A stretch of 64,000 bases of DNA from Phoronis australis (Eukaryota > Phoronida > Phoronidae). Positions 35,363-47,068 of the stretch are shown in pieces. Made by a program: the position numbers and the translations under genes. The notes below the pieces were generated by a model. That model saw only the letters and a list, made by a program, of their open reading frames with translations, made no database searches and was not told the origin of the DNA. Where the stretch lies: the NCBI GenBank assembly GCA_002633005.1, contig NMRA01000505.1, forward strand, positions 12,453 through 76,452, in the 5' to 3' direction. Within the stretch, counting starts at the first letter, position 1, and each line of letters starts with the position of its first letter.

Positions 35363-36629
35363 TGTGAATTTGAAGATTTCGCAAATGAATTATTGGGAGC
35401 TTTTACTGAATGCTGTTACAAGGCAATCACTAATCAAGACGAGTAGATGAGAATGACTGATTTTAAAAAGTGTTAGTTCAGTTTAGACCATTTTAGTTTC
35501 AATATCGTATCTTTTTAGCGAGACAAATGTTTAATCATTATATGAAGGTATTAATGATGAATGCATGAGTTCGTGGATTTCAACAGTTGTATAAGATCAC
35601 ATTTTATATTAAACGTATTTCCTAATGGAGAGTTTTTCACACTGTTTAGTGCTAAAGCAGTTTAACTGCTGGAAACAATTCACATAACCAAAGCGGAGTA
35701 ACGTTGTTTAGCTTTCGTAGTCTACAAAGTGCCGAAAGGTGTTCATGGCGTATGAGGTAATTCGTGAAGAAGACATGGCGACTGTATACACACATCATAC
35801 TCGCATATCCCTATATGTTTTGATATGACTGGACTGGTTAACGTAGGGAATATATGCCAGTTGATTTGAATTAACCAAGGTGGCTCATTCGTGTAGTGCT
35901 GTTACGATACCAACGTGTATTGGGCATGTTTTCGTGTCAGTTACCGAGAATTAACTATTTCGTGTTTTCACAGAACTGCGGTTGTCTGGATATCGTAAGT
36001 TGAGGATCTGAAATGACACGTTAAAATGAGATGAGCTTGACAACGTGTTTTGTACACTTATTGAGTAGTATTTTGTGGATCTGTACCCACACAGAGGCAC
36101 AAACTATATGTCGAAATTGAATTGATGGTGTAAATACCAGTATCCTTTCAAATGTACAAGACTACTTACTTCCGAGCCGTGAATGTCACCCAGCTGTTGG
36201 GAGACTACCATTGTGAACTCGAAGACTGTTATAAAGTTAGCGTGCACACGTAGCAAGCACCATTGTTTGAAAACTGTTGTTTTGACTAGTGTTTTGCTTC
36301 TTCAATTAACTTGTTAGACGTGATCACATGGTGAACAATATGGAGATCAACAGAATGATTTACTTGATTCACATCTACTGGCGATGCATGGCATTTCAAT
36401 TACATTGAAAAGCACTATTGCCATATGACTACTAGTTATATCATATTTCGTCCTTCATCGGCACATTTTTGTGTTAACCGGAGTTCCGTCTGTTCTTAGC
36501 ACAAATTACTGTAACGTCCAGAATTAAGTTCTACACTGTCTGAATCAGTGATTGGAGGGAGGTGAGTGACAACGAAGAGATTCATCAAAAGCTATAAAAA
36601 GGTCACCAAGAGGCACTATGTGTAATAAA
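35363..36629 (+). other. Likely 3' untranslated region
   Basis: There is no coding frame. The first AATAAA after the stop is at 36624-36629 and is a candidate polyadenylation signal, about 1.26 kb downstream. An earlier variant signal cannot be excluded. Confidence 0.4.
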
Positions 36630-37079
36630 TCCGACTTATATAGGGCTTGCACTACTTTCTATGTGCTAGAAATTTGTTTGCCAATTTCATGAATATCCAT
36701 CAACTTGATATGAATTTAAATGCAAAAAGAAAACAAAATCGCATCTTATGGACTCGTAGTAGTACAATTTGTCTCCAATTAAATGTCGAGTGTACTCTCC
36801 TCAACAGAATCTCATATTGAGGCACAGGCGAAAAAACTAAATTGCTGCAGCTGGTTACGCACTTACTGTAAGAACTTGAATCCAATTTTTTTTGAGTGCT
36901 TTGGCCGATAGACAGCCAGATGGAAAAAAAATAAAATGGCACCAAAACTGCAGTTGCCAAATTTAACACACGTGTTGCAACATGTTTAGAGGGGTACAGC
37001 CATTGTAATCCTCAGTAGTCTGAATCAGTCAATCATCATTGTCAGTTGTGCGCTTCACAGAGGGAACAGAGATGCAAGT
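36630..37079. other. Downstream flank, no feature seen
   Basis: No gene or repeat is recognised. Confidence 0.35.
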
Positions 37080-37590
37080 GTTTGTAGGTTGGTTTGTTCA
37101 GTTGGAGGATGAGGAGGACCCAAAAACGGACTCAAAAATTATTTCAAGGGTCCTAGTTGACATAGAGTAAGTCACATACATCTGAAAACGGTAAAGTAGT
37201 TATTTGCTCAATTTCACGAGAATTGGTGAAGGACAGTGGAAAAGATTAAAAAGTTACACTTGGAGGCTCGGTGGTGGATGGCAGTCACTAAGGGACGCCA
37301 CACTAATCGAAGCTGTCTGAAAATAATTGCCAGCTGTCCTCTTCACAGTAGACACGTATGCCTTTGGATTTGACTGATAAAAAGCTGCAGAAACAGTGAA
37401 AATGACCACTATGTGGTACAGAATGCGCTGAATACATCACAAAATGGAGACATGGTTTCTTCGCTTTGACAAATACCTATTTGCCAAATTTCAAGAAAAT
37501 CCATCAAGGAACTCCGAAAATGCAGATGCAAACCTAAAAAACTAACTGCTACTGGGGCACATACCAGTAGACGTATTCGTCCTAAAATTT
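37080..37590 (-). repeat. Decayed reverse copy of the CTAGTGGC module
   Basis: Read on the minus strand, the words come in the order found in the module: CTACTGG-TGCCCC, GATGGATTTTCTTGAAATTT, ACCACATAGTGGTCATTTTC, ACTGTGAAGAGGACAGCTGG and TGTGGCGTCCCTTAGTG. Divergence is much higher than in the blocks at 29 and 55 kb, so this is an older relative. Confidence 0.55.
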
Positions 37591-37710
37591 GCTAGTGCCG
37601 TCTATCCATAATGGAATCGTACGTACAGAATTTCATCCATCTACGGATTTTGCTAGTGCCGTCTCCATAATGGAATCGTACGTACAAAATTTCATCCATC
37701 TACGGATTTT
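37591..37710 (+). repeat. 61-bp tandem duplication
   Basis: Two copies of GCTAGTGCCGTCTATCCATA and following bases lie side by side, 61 bases apart, and differ by a short deletion and one or two substitutions. Confidence 0.9.
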
Positions 37711-38490
37711 GGAGATAGTGGATACCATGACGGATGAGGATGATGTCATGATGTGCTCTTGTAGTATATGTGGGTGAAGAATGCTGCTGGGAAGCAATTT
37801 TGAACAAATCTGGAATCTTTTGTATTTTCACAGACATCAATTGTTCTCAATTTGAAATTGACTATATTAAATTGATGGCCATGCCCATGTATTGCATGGC
37901 AGCATAACAGAGAAGTGCGGTATGTCATTTACCACCAACCCCAGTCAATCAAAGAAGTTTTTGACATGAACAGGGGTGATGTATTGGGCTTTGATGAAGA
38001 GCACTTACTTGATCCATGTGGATAACGTGAGAATGAAGACAAAACACTGAGTATGAGGAAACTGGGAGAGTGTCCTGGTCTTATCTTAACCTACACAGAC
38101 AATTGGTTTGCTTCACAACGTGATCTGAGAAGGAATCGTCATCGTTACTGATCATGTCAAGAGTGCCCCATATTGAGTGGGGGATATCGCAGTACCCATA
38201 ATTTGCCACCGAGTCGTTTATAGTTTAGAGCAATGAAGAGTGGATAAAAGTACGTCATTTCTAGGCAGAGTGAAGCGCTTGAAAAAATTCTACACATCAA
38301 GTCAGAAACAAAAAATACTTCACTTGCATCTGAATGAATGAGTTTGTCCGTCTAAAAGTACATTCGAGAAGGTGGCCAGAACTAAGCTTTCAACCCGAAT
38401 TTACCAGATCTAACCTCAGGGTCCCGAAAGTACAGGCATGGAATGGGATAGTGCTGGTTTTATTTGTGACTTTGACAAACAATCTCCCTA
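37711..38490. other. No feature seen
   Basis: I find no gene or repeat that I can support. Confidence 0.35.
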
Positions 38491-38495
38491 CTAAA

Positions 38496-38740
38496 CATGC
38501 GCGCACCCAGCCTAAAAATGGGGGCTCGAATTTTCGAGAGTGTGGACCTTTTACTAAACGGGCTACGTTCTATGAATTGTGCATTCGCCGAATTTAGATA
38601 GTTCCTTCCCCCTTTTTAATGTACCTATGTCTCATTCCCTACTGTTTTCAGAGTTTTTGTTTCTCTGAGACGGACCTTTTTGCCCACTTCGCCACAATAA
38701 AGGTGCTCGTTCGAGCCCCCCTCCCCCGAGTGCGCGCTTG
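38496..38740. mobile_element. 245-bp MITE, 5-bp target duplication CTAAA
   Basis: The ends are CATGCGCGCACCC and GAGTGCGCGCTTG, inverted with small differences. CTAAA occurs directly on both sides (38491-38495 and 38741-38745). Inside the ends are GGGGGCTCGAA and TTCGAGCCCCCC, extending the inverted repeat. A second copy with its own 5-bp duplication is at 50091. Confidence 0.85.
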
Positions 38741-38745
38741 CTAAA

Positions 38746-39275
38746 GGGTGCCCTTTTCGACAATTCCCAGGTAAGAGACCTTTCTTATTTTATTTAATGG
38801 ATTCGTTTTCTAAGAAACTGTACATGAGGCTCTTTATTCAACAGCAAAAGTCTAACAAATTTTGATCGCTAGCAGAAGATACACTTGTTTTGCTGCCATT
38901 GCATCTCGAACTGTTTAGACCTTAATTGCATTAATAACACAACTGTCCAGCAGTCGCTACACAAGGTTTTGTTTATGGCTTTAATCCCTGCTAAAGGCTG
39001 GTTTTTGTCCCAATTAATGGAAGTTCTCTGCAAATGTCTCTTTTTACATCCTCTCTATTGGGGTGGGTATCTAATAAGCAGGAAGTGATCAGTGCATGTA
39101 CCAGAATGTGTACCTATATTATTTTGAAACCAACAGATAGTCGTTTGGATTGCTGATGTTCCATACTGGGGTGATCCCGGATTACACATTGACACTTGAA
39201 TCTCGTGGTATTTACCCACAATGCGGTAACATCTGTCAAGCCTTCACTAGTCTCGTTTTCACAATTCGGATCGAG
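38746..39275. other. Spacer; its end is the left flank of repeat copy 1
   Basis: Nothing is recognised until about 39250. There the sequence becomes similar to 49345-49375, ending GATCGAGTA. Confidence 0.4.
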
Positions 39276-40751
39276 TACCGTATTCGCTGTAATCACCCCC
39301 CAGGGCGCTTAGAAAAGTTCGTTTCAGGGGGGGGGGCGCTTATTATAACCCAAGGCCGTTGAAACCCGATCTCCGAAACTGGTGAAATAGGAAGCTAAGA
39401 TCCGTCATATTTACGCTCTGTGACGTATCTGTAACCTATGAAAAGGCTTTCTACAAAACCGTGGTGCATTGCTATCAAACTTTGCTGCTAAATTACGATT
39501 ATTTTACAGAAAATTGTGCTGAAATTCCAGGGCGAAAACTCGCAGACTGCCTGCCTCGCAATTGTCGATATGGCGAATTGAATGCTTGAATAAAAATACA
39601 TTTTCGACTCAAGTATATTACCTGAAATCCTTACGTTTTCCAAGTAACGTCCCTAAGATTTTTATGTTCCCATGGAGTCAGGATCACGGCAGGTACAAAT
39701 CTGTGTTAGTACATCGTGCCATCTACATGTATGATTGGCAACATGAGGAAAATGTCTGGACGAACACACGTTTGTTGTCGCGTGACATTTGTTTTGAAGT
39801 TGTCTGCGTTTGTGAGTAAGCGCGCGCGCGTGCGTGTCACCAGAGTTCATTTGCCAGAGCAGATACCGTCTTGTGGCCAGAGCCACGCAATCTAACGAGC
39901 TAGATGTGCATTGTATCTAAAGAAATTTGCACTAGCAGTAGGCCTAAACCAGAGCTTTTCATTCAGCACTTGCTGGTCTCATGTGCTTAAAACGTTCGAC
40001 ACTTGTCTCGGTAACGCCATATTAGTTGCCGTGTGGCTGGATGTGGCGTACGTGACTATCTGGCAGTTATTTTTCGGTGTAAGGGTGTGTAAGCATTCAC
40101 TGTCAGTGGTCATTTTATCGGTTATTTGGCTTAAAAACACCAATTATGGTTAATCAAACAATTCATCTTAAAAATAACGCAAACATTTTTTATAGTATTA
40201 ACTGTTGGAAATTAGTGCCAATATTTATTTCTTACCGTCTTTGATGACAGGTTCATGTATGTAGCGCGCGCTTCCTGGCCACGTGCTTTTAACACTGGTC
40301 AAGCTTTTTATTAGTCTTCGATTCGTGGTTTTCACATGTAGGCCTACAAAGAAATTTGGATTCCTGTTTAAAGCGGGACATATCTATAAAGCAATCCCGT
40401 AGACAAGTACCGGTACACTACTTCTGTTCTGAAAGGCCAGACCATTTGTTCCTGCAAGATCAGCAGAACTTCTGTGTTTGTTTTGAGGCATGGCGGAAGT
40501 TTGAAGTGAAAAGTCACGGCTAAATACCGACATAGCGGTTAGGCTCGTGGTCTACAAATTCTGCGCACAAAGATTTTTTTCAGGACCCTCTGATATTATT
40601 GATAAATTGAAGACGTAGAATTTTAGGAATGCAGGTAAGGCATTTTTCGCACGTACACGTTCATGGACTGGACGCTTATTTTAGCAAAGTCTGAAAACAT
40701 GTGGGGGGGGCGCTTATATGGGCATGGCTGGTCATTATGGCGAATACGGTA
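39276..40751 (+). mobile_element. TA-target DNA transposon, complete copy
   Basis: The ends TACCGTATTCGCTGTAAT and, in reverse, TACCGTATTCGCCATAAT bound 1,476 bp. Each end is followed by CCCC-AGGGCGCTT/TAAGCGCCC words. TA is duplicated at each edge, and the related repeat copy at 49.4 kb has the uninterrupted site GATCGAGTAGTTCTACTC. No transposase frame is seen. Relatives lie at 46870, 47069, 51442 and 58120. TA duplication suits Tc1/mariner-like or ISL2EU-like families, which I cannot separate here. Confidence 0.82.
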
Positions 40752-41757
40752 GTTCCACTCGATAACAGCAAGTTCAGTAGCTGACACCTGACGGCAGACG
40801 GAGGAGTTGAAATTAACCAATGATGCAATCTGTTCGAATACAGTCTGTTCAGCCTTGCTGGTGTCAACTTATTATTTGAATGCATCATTTTACACCAATA
40901 AATCATCAAATTTTCTATGTATAACCCTTAAAAGTGCATTGATATCTTGAAGAAACTTGTTTTATTTCACGGATTTATAGATGTTTGAACGTACGGTAGC
41001 CTACAGAGTAGAGTCCTAGTTTCTTTTGGCCAGTTTATCGAGGTCGATCACGGGAGTTTGGGTTTGTTTGGTGATAAATTCGAAACATTCTTCCATGAAA
41101 TACAGACATGAAAGATGTTGTGGTTTTAGACTTGCGATTTTTTCAGTTCTAAACACACACAACGCTTGTTATCCCAGCCAGTCCCTGACCCCAGGCCTGT
41201 CCCGGCCACCGGGACTGGACATCACAAATATAAACCAACTTCTTAAGTTGGAAACTAAACCTCCAGTCACAAAAAGAATATACTGGTGAGTCAAAGAAAT
41301 GATGCGCACGTAATTATTTTGGTGATTAAGCTCCGAAACTGCAAATCTACTTACTTGTCGGGGGCCGCGAAGTCAAGTTGCCCTTTTACAGAACCATCAG
41401 TGCAAAAGTTGTACAGTAACAATGACGTAGATGCACGTCTAAATAATGATTCCCCTAACATGTGACCATAGCATTTAAAATCGAGTTACTGCTTCACAAC
41501 AGCTTTCTGTTAGCAAATACTGAATTAGCATACACTCACATGGTCTCAGTGCACGGTCAATTACCTTTATTGCATCTGAACCCGGTAACGCTATCGTTTA
41601 TTCATTGCTGGCTTCTCAAAATATTTGCACTCACGAATACTCCAAAGGCATTACATAATGTATCTAATGAGACAGACTTTGTTTCAGTTTTATATAAGCA
41701 TTGCTTAGGGTGAGACTATTTCATTTTGAACCAAAATGCAGAATAATAAACATCAGC

Positions 41758-41919
41758 ATGGCAACTCGCAATCCCGACTTATACGAGAGCTCATCCGACA
41801 AGGACTTTGCAGGTGGATGGTTTTACAGGCTATCAGTTCGAACCGGAATACTGTGATAAGAAATACTAGAGAGGCATCGTGAACATGCACAGGAAACAGA
41901 ACGTATGGATAGTTCTTTG
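41758..41919 (+). pseudogene. P2X7-C-terminal-like N-terminal segment, broken
   Basis: An ATG at 41758 opens MATRNPDLYESSSDKDFAGG. After a one-base shift comes FTGYQFEPEY, then stops. The acidic lead and the GYQFEPEYS/EE core resemble the start of the P2X7 C-terminal-like domain found in many invertebrate proteins, often in repeats. A donor-like TTTG followed by GTAAGC ends the segment. The Cys-rich continuation (WC-CG-C) expected of that domain is not seen. The copy is disabled by a frameshift and stops. Confidence 0.4.
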
Positions 41920-41956
41920 GTAAGCTGGCCTTCGTCAGACTCGCTGTCAATGACTG

Positions 41957-42139
41957 CCGGCCACAGACACAGAAATGTTTCACGGCCTCATACTTGCTAT
42001 TAACAGCGTACTCTTCATTCTTCACTACCGCGAGCCATATCCTGAGCATTTTTGACTCTCGAGGAAGTCGAAAAAAAGGTATATCCGATTTCCTTGCAGC
42101 TGCATAGTTTGGGCAAGTGGGAACGATGCACCGCAACAT
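41957..42139 (-). pseudogene. THAP zinc-finger segment, truncated
   Basis: From the minus-strand ATG at 42139 the frame reads MLRCIVPTCPNYAAARKSDI, PFFRLPRESKMLRIWLAVVK and a VNSKYEA...VCGR end. That matches the THAP pattern: Cys-x4-Cys, an aromatic-Pro motif, a Trp, and a final Cys. The last zinc ligand, normally His in a C-x-x-H-F end, is Gln, and similarity to the family stops exactly there. THAP domains bind DNA and occur in P-element and Kolobok-type transposases and in host regulators. Confidence 0.6.
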
Positions 42140-42268
42140 AGTGGCATTCACTCTGCAAATGAACCACTGACGTTGCTGCATCGTTTCTCACCTTCCTCAC
42201 AGGATTTCTATCTGGGGGCATCCTTTTCCGTCGTTGGTAAGCTAAGGGTTTAAGACTTTAAGTACATG

Positions 42269-42345
42269 CAGGACACAACATAACTAGCTGCATGTTGCAT
42301 TTGCGACCTGAAGTTAGGAAATTGAACTGAGATTTTTGCTACTTC
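42269..42345 (+). repeat. Decayed end of the CAGGGCTCGAC hAT element
   Basis: The words CAGGACACAACATAACTAGC and TTGCATTTGCGACCTGAA follow the order of the element end at 17585 (CAGGGCTCGACATAACGAGC, TCGCATTTGCGACCTGAA), with scattered substitutions. Only this end is present. Confidence 0.6.
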
Positions 42346-42482
42346 CTTGCAGAAGTCGCACATGTACAATTAGGATATTCCTGCTCATGCAAGCCAAGAC
42401 TTTTACACTCCATGACTGGAAAAAATAGAGTCAAGTCGTGTGAGTCCAATTATTTTAAACTAATCCGACAGAATCAGTTTTC

Positions 42483-42542
42483 TGTCACCAGTTGACCGTC
42501 ACCAGTTGACCGTCACCAATTGACAGTCACCTGTTGACTGTC
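42483..42542 (+). repeat. Short GTCACCAGTTGACC tandem repeat
   Basis: About four ~14-bp units (GTCACCAGTTGACC, then diverged forms ending GTTGACTGTCGCC) lie head to tail. Confidence 0.75.
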
Positions 42543-42699
42543 GCCTATTCAAATGGAAAATAACACAGCACACGAGAAACCTTTTTAATTGTAGTAACAT
42601 TTTGGGAGCTAGAATCTGCATCCTAGGCATTTGGCCTGGTTGATGATAGCATTGAGAGCTGGCATAAACAATAGTGTTCACAATAGGCAAGTGACACAA

Positions 42700-44261
42700 T
42701 ACCGTAATCGTTCGGGTTAACGCCCTGGGCGGTTAAATTGGCAAACCCAAAAAATCGGGGGTGGGCGGTTAACCAGACATGGGCGCTTAAACGTGAAATT
42801 TCAAGAAATCCAGGGTGGGCGGTTAACCGAACATGGGCGCTTATTACGACAGGCAACCGCCCTGGGCGGTTAATCTTACCTCGTACTCGGAACGCGTAGT
42901 ACTTTTCAAAGAGCGTTATCGTCACGTCGCCACATGACGAGAAAAATGTCATAACAGCGGATGATCCCAACAAAGATTCTCTTGCCCTCAGATTAGTTAT
43001 TCACTGTTAAATTTACAGAATTACTGAGTAATAGCCCCGTGGCGTCCTNNNNNNNNNNNNNNNNNNNNNNNNNNNNNNNNNNNNNNNNNNNNNNNNNNNN
43101 NNNNNNNNNNNNNNNNNNNNNNNNNNNNNNNNNNNNNNNNNNNNNNNNNNNNNNNNNNNNNNNNNNNNNNNNNNNNNNNNNNNNNNNNNNNNNNNNNNNN
43201 NNNNNNNNNNNNNNNNNNNNNNNNNNNNNNNNNNNNNNNNNNNNNNNNNNNNNNNNNNNNNNNNNNNNNNNNNNNNNNNNNNNNNNNNNNNNNNNNNNNN
43301 NNNNNNNNNNNNNNNNNNNNNNNNNNNNNNNNNNNNNNNNNNNNNNNNNNNNNNNNNNNNNNNNNNNNNNNNNNNNNNNNNNNNNNNNNNNNNNNNNNNN
43401 NNNNNNNNNNNNNNNNNNNNNNNNNNNNNNNNNNNNNNNNNNNNNNNNNNNNNNNNNNNNNNNNNNNNNNNNNNNNNNNNNNNNNNNNNNNNNNNNNNNN
43501 NNNNNNNNNNNNNNNNNNNNNNNNNNNNNNNNNNNNNNNNNNNNNNNNNNNNNNNNNNNNNNNNNNNNNNNNNNNNNNNNNNNNNNNNNNNNNNNNNNNN
43601 NNNNNNNNNNNNNNNNNNNNNNNNNNNNNNNNNNNNNNNNNNNNNNNNNNNNNNNNNNNNNNNNNNNNNNNNNNNNNNNNNNNNNNNNNNNNNNNNNNNN
43701 NNNNNNNNNNNNNNNNNNNNNNNNNNNNNNNNNNNNNNNNNNNNNNNNNNNNNNNNNNNNNNNNNNNNNNNNNNNNNNNNNNNNNNNNNNNNNNNNNNNN
43801 NNNNNNNNNNNNNNNNNNNNNNNNNNNNNNNNNNNNNNNNNNNNNNNNNNNNNNNNNNNNNNNNNNNNNNNNNNNNNNNNNNNNNNNAAAATAAAGTGAC
43901 AAAAACGTTAAAGTATTATATTTTGAAGTGAGTCCATGACCCAAGACAAGAACTCCTTACTTGTATTGTAATTCACATTGCTAAACCACCGTCTTGAAGG
44001 CCCGGCGTTGTTACGCTCATTGTGATCATCGATCTTTTTGTAAAAGTCGGGGAATCACCGTTTCGTTAGCACAGGGCGCTAAATCTTCATTCCTTAAAAG
44101 TCCGGGATGGGCGCTTAACCGAGAGGTGGGCGCTTAACTGGAAATCTTCAAAAATCGTAGGGGGGCGCTTAACTGAGCAGTGGGCGGTTAAATCGAAAAT
44201 CCACCTAAAGTAGGGGTGGGCGGTTAACTGAGCATGGGCGTTAACCCGAACGATTACGGTA
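42700..44261. mobile_element. TA-target DNA transposon with GGGCGGTTAA subterminal repeats
   Basis: The terminal inverted repeats at 42702-42725 and 44236-44259 are perfect over 24 bases (start CCGTAATCGTTCGGGTTAAC). TA sits at both edges. Inside each end GGGCGGTTAA or GGGCGCTTAA occurs five to six times, separated by ~20-30 bases. The N run covers most of the interior, so a transposase could be hidden. Perfect ends suggest a younger copy than its relatives. Confidence 0.85.
43049..43887. other. Assembly gap, 839 N
   Basis: The run of N interrupts the element at 42700-44261. The long frames that appear to span it are artefacts of unread bases. Confidence 0.99.
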
Positions 44262-46869
44262 ATATACATTGTGAGCGTTGATGAACTAAAATGTACAAGC
44301 TAACCTCAGAGGATGTATTCACACTGGCAGCTCTATATGGAAAAGTTGTTTTACAAGACTTACCAGCTGGAATCTGCCTGTTCACAGTTCTCAAACATTC
44401 CTCCGCTTGAATTGTCAAAAAGATAACACCTGCCAGAAATATTCACGGCTTGATAACCGTGTTGACTGTTTGATCATGTAGAAGAGTGGCAAATCAATTT
44501 CACTGAAGGTGTTCTCAAAAGCGCTTGTACTGCCAAGAACGAAGATAATCATCCATTAGACTCCGCAAAATCTCTTTCCGAGAATGAAACTTAGTGTGAC
44601 CACTACATCTATTAGTATTCGTGTACATGACCTAAAATTAAAACAAACTTTCGGATGGTTTAGTTGAAAAGGAATGTAGGTTGTGCACAAGGTTAATCAT
44701 TACACATACATGTCAATTTAAGATTTTGAAAAGAAACATGGCAGCTTTTCATCACTAGAAACCGATTTCACTCGAAATTGGCAGTAATCTATACTTCATA
44801 TTCTAAAAATTGGGAGATTCATGACTTAGTTGTTTCCCAGTTACTCCTTGGAACTCACATGGAAGACCTTAGGCGGATAGGTCAAACAAAGATATTGTTA
44901 AAACAAAGAAGACTTACGGGAAGAAGCAGCAGGTTACTACGCTTCAATTTGATGTTGACATGCCGTTGTTCCGGAGGAGGCAGCAGGTTACTATGTTTCT
45001 GTTTGATGCTGACATGACGTCCCATGCATACATAACTTGCTAAGATGTTGTTCAAAATAGATTTTTGCTTTCAAATAATTAAATGACTCGAGACCCGTTT
45101 TTGGTGAAATTGCATCTTCACCTGTAACAATGATGAAACCGTGCAAATATCAGCTCCTGCGTTGATACCTTACAAGTTGCCGCTTGTCGTTATGCCGCCT
45201 GAAATCTCGTGTTGAGTCAGTCTCATATGGCTGTTATACGAGACTACAAGAATGAGAATGAAACATGAAATGAGATAACCATGGGATGAGCAAGAATGAC
45301 TTGAGGCAAAAGAAATCATCATTAGCAAGACATGGGTATATACTGAGGTATGTGAACTGAAGTGAACTAACAGATACTGCGGCTATCACTATGTGTACAT
45401 TACTGCCTGGATACCTTGCTCTTCGTCATCCCGGTCAGTTGTGCCCGACACTTGTTGGCTTTGTACGTATAAAGAATCTAGCAGTTGACCCTCGAGAACT
45501 AACACATGGCCAACCATTGTAATAGCATAATAATTTGGAGATCTAACATATGAGTCGTGAATTTTGGAGCTAGAATGTGAACCAGAACATTTAAAGTTGA
45601 TGTTGCGTCACAAATGGCAAGCCATACGCGTCCCTTTGAACTGATCTAAAGATTTCCTTGTGCAAGACTTGTTGTACAGTGCTGTTTATGGGCTCCTGTT
45701 GCTAACACAGAATTTTTTGATGAGATGAAACTACATATTTCACAGCGTAACATACTGTGCATTTCCAGCACTTTTAAACTGCGGTGAACTCTGCAATGTT
45801 ATAACTAATATTTCAACTAAAGTGTGTTAGAATTGTTGTACAGTCTTAAGATGCAAAGGAGAAGTATTTCAATTTTCTATATATATAGTATCCTGTTTGT
45901 CTACTTAAATTGTAAATTGAACTTTTTAATTCTTGAAAGTCATTTTTACGGTCAAGAAACGTGTGCTTGTGGTATTGCTGGGCAGGATAGACTTTTTGAA
46001 GTTCTTGGCTTTGGCCAGAGCTATAAAACAATAAATTCTTTTTTTCTGATTTGATTTTAAAACTTCAATCCTCATCATTGCCAGTTATTCAGTAACTTTC
46101 CAGTAAAATTGTCAGTTAACTCTGGCAGCATTTGACTCTACCGTGAAGGTACGAGCTTTGAGTTTGTGGTGCAGCCGATTTGTCAAATACAATTTTTTTG
46201 TCACCAATAATGTGACTTAAAATTGATTTTACCAAAGATTCTATTTTTGTCAATGCTTAGTGACTTCAATAAGTTACATTATTCAGAGAACAGTATTTAA
46301 GAGGCTGTTGTTTCTAGATTATGACCTTGCAAACATTACATGACCTTTACACGTTAGTATCTCTTTCAGGTGTACGTCATGTTTGATGTCAGTTTCATGG
46401 CAGACCTTCAAGCCTACCTTCTGAAGCCAAGGTAATTGTTTAAAAATGGAATCTGAAGTCTGAAATTGTTTATGGTGATATCAAGTTTGTTGAAGGTGTA
46501 TGACTAACATTCTTACGATTTTATGATAGACCAAACCAAATGAGTAGGCCCAATGCAATATCACTGCAGGCCCTTAGCCAGCATTGCACAGGGAGTGGTT
46601 CGAATTTCTGTAACGGTGGACCTTTGATATTTCGCATACATCGACCTGGTATAGTTTTCAGTAAGGCCCTTGACGCAGCTTCATTAGGGGGTAGGGAAAT
46701 CTATACATAACCATGACTCTCAGCTCTATGTTCCTGAGATAAGACGAAAATGAGGAGGCTGTGACGGTTGCTAATAAAGAATGGGAGTCAAATTTAGATA
46801 TGTCATGTAGTCCAGAAAAAGAACGTTCTGGCGTTACCTGCCACCAAACTTTCAAATCAGGTGTGCTTA
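44262..46869. other. No gene recognised
   Basis: A ~50-bp duplication (GCAGCAGGTTACTA and following) occurs near 44926 and 44979. Otherwise I see AT-rich DNA with short frames of no recognisable family. Confidence 0.4.
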
Positions 46870-47068
46870 AGTTGATAGCAATGCACCACAATTTTGTAGA
46901 AAGGCTGTCATAGGCTACAAATACGTCACAGAGCGTAAATTTGATGAATCCTAGCTTCCGATTTTACCCGTTTGGGAAACCGGGATTCAGCTCCCGTAGG
47001 CTCACTACAATAAGCGTCCCCTCCCTGTGGAATGAATTTTTCTAAGCGTTTGTTTGAGCCAATACAGT
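46870..47068 (-). mobile_element. End fragment of the TACCGTATTCG element
   Basis: The words ATGCACCACAATTTTGTAGA, AAATACGTCACAGAGCGTAA, CCTAGCTTCCGATTTTACCC and AATAAGCGTCCCC are in the order found in the end at 39276 read in reverse. It closes with a decayed AATACAGTA. Only this end is present. Confidence 0.65.

Larger units (their letters stand above)
40752..42204 (+). repeat. THAP/P2X7-like repeat unit, copy 1
   Basis: This unit, together with ~30 bases left of 39276, is a diverged duplicate of 49345-51176. Similarity starts before the TA insertion and ends at CCTCACAGG. It carries two protein-like segments facing each other, annotated separately. The duplicate has a MITE that this copy lacks. 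At the matching point this copy reads CCATCAGTGCAAAAG. Confidence 0.8.

Noticed and set aside
43021-43944. Long frames on both strands across the N run
   Set aside because: They consist almost entirely of unread bases, so they carry no coding information.
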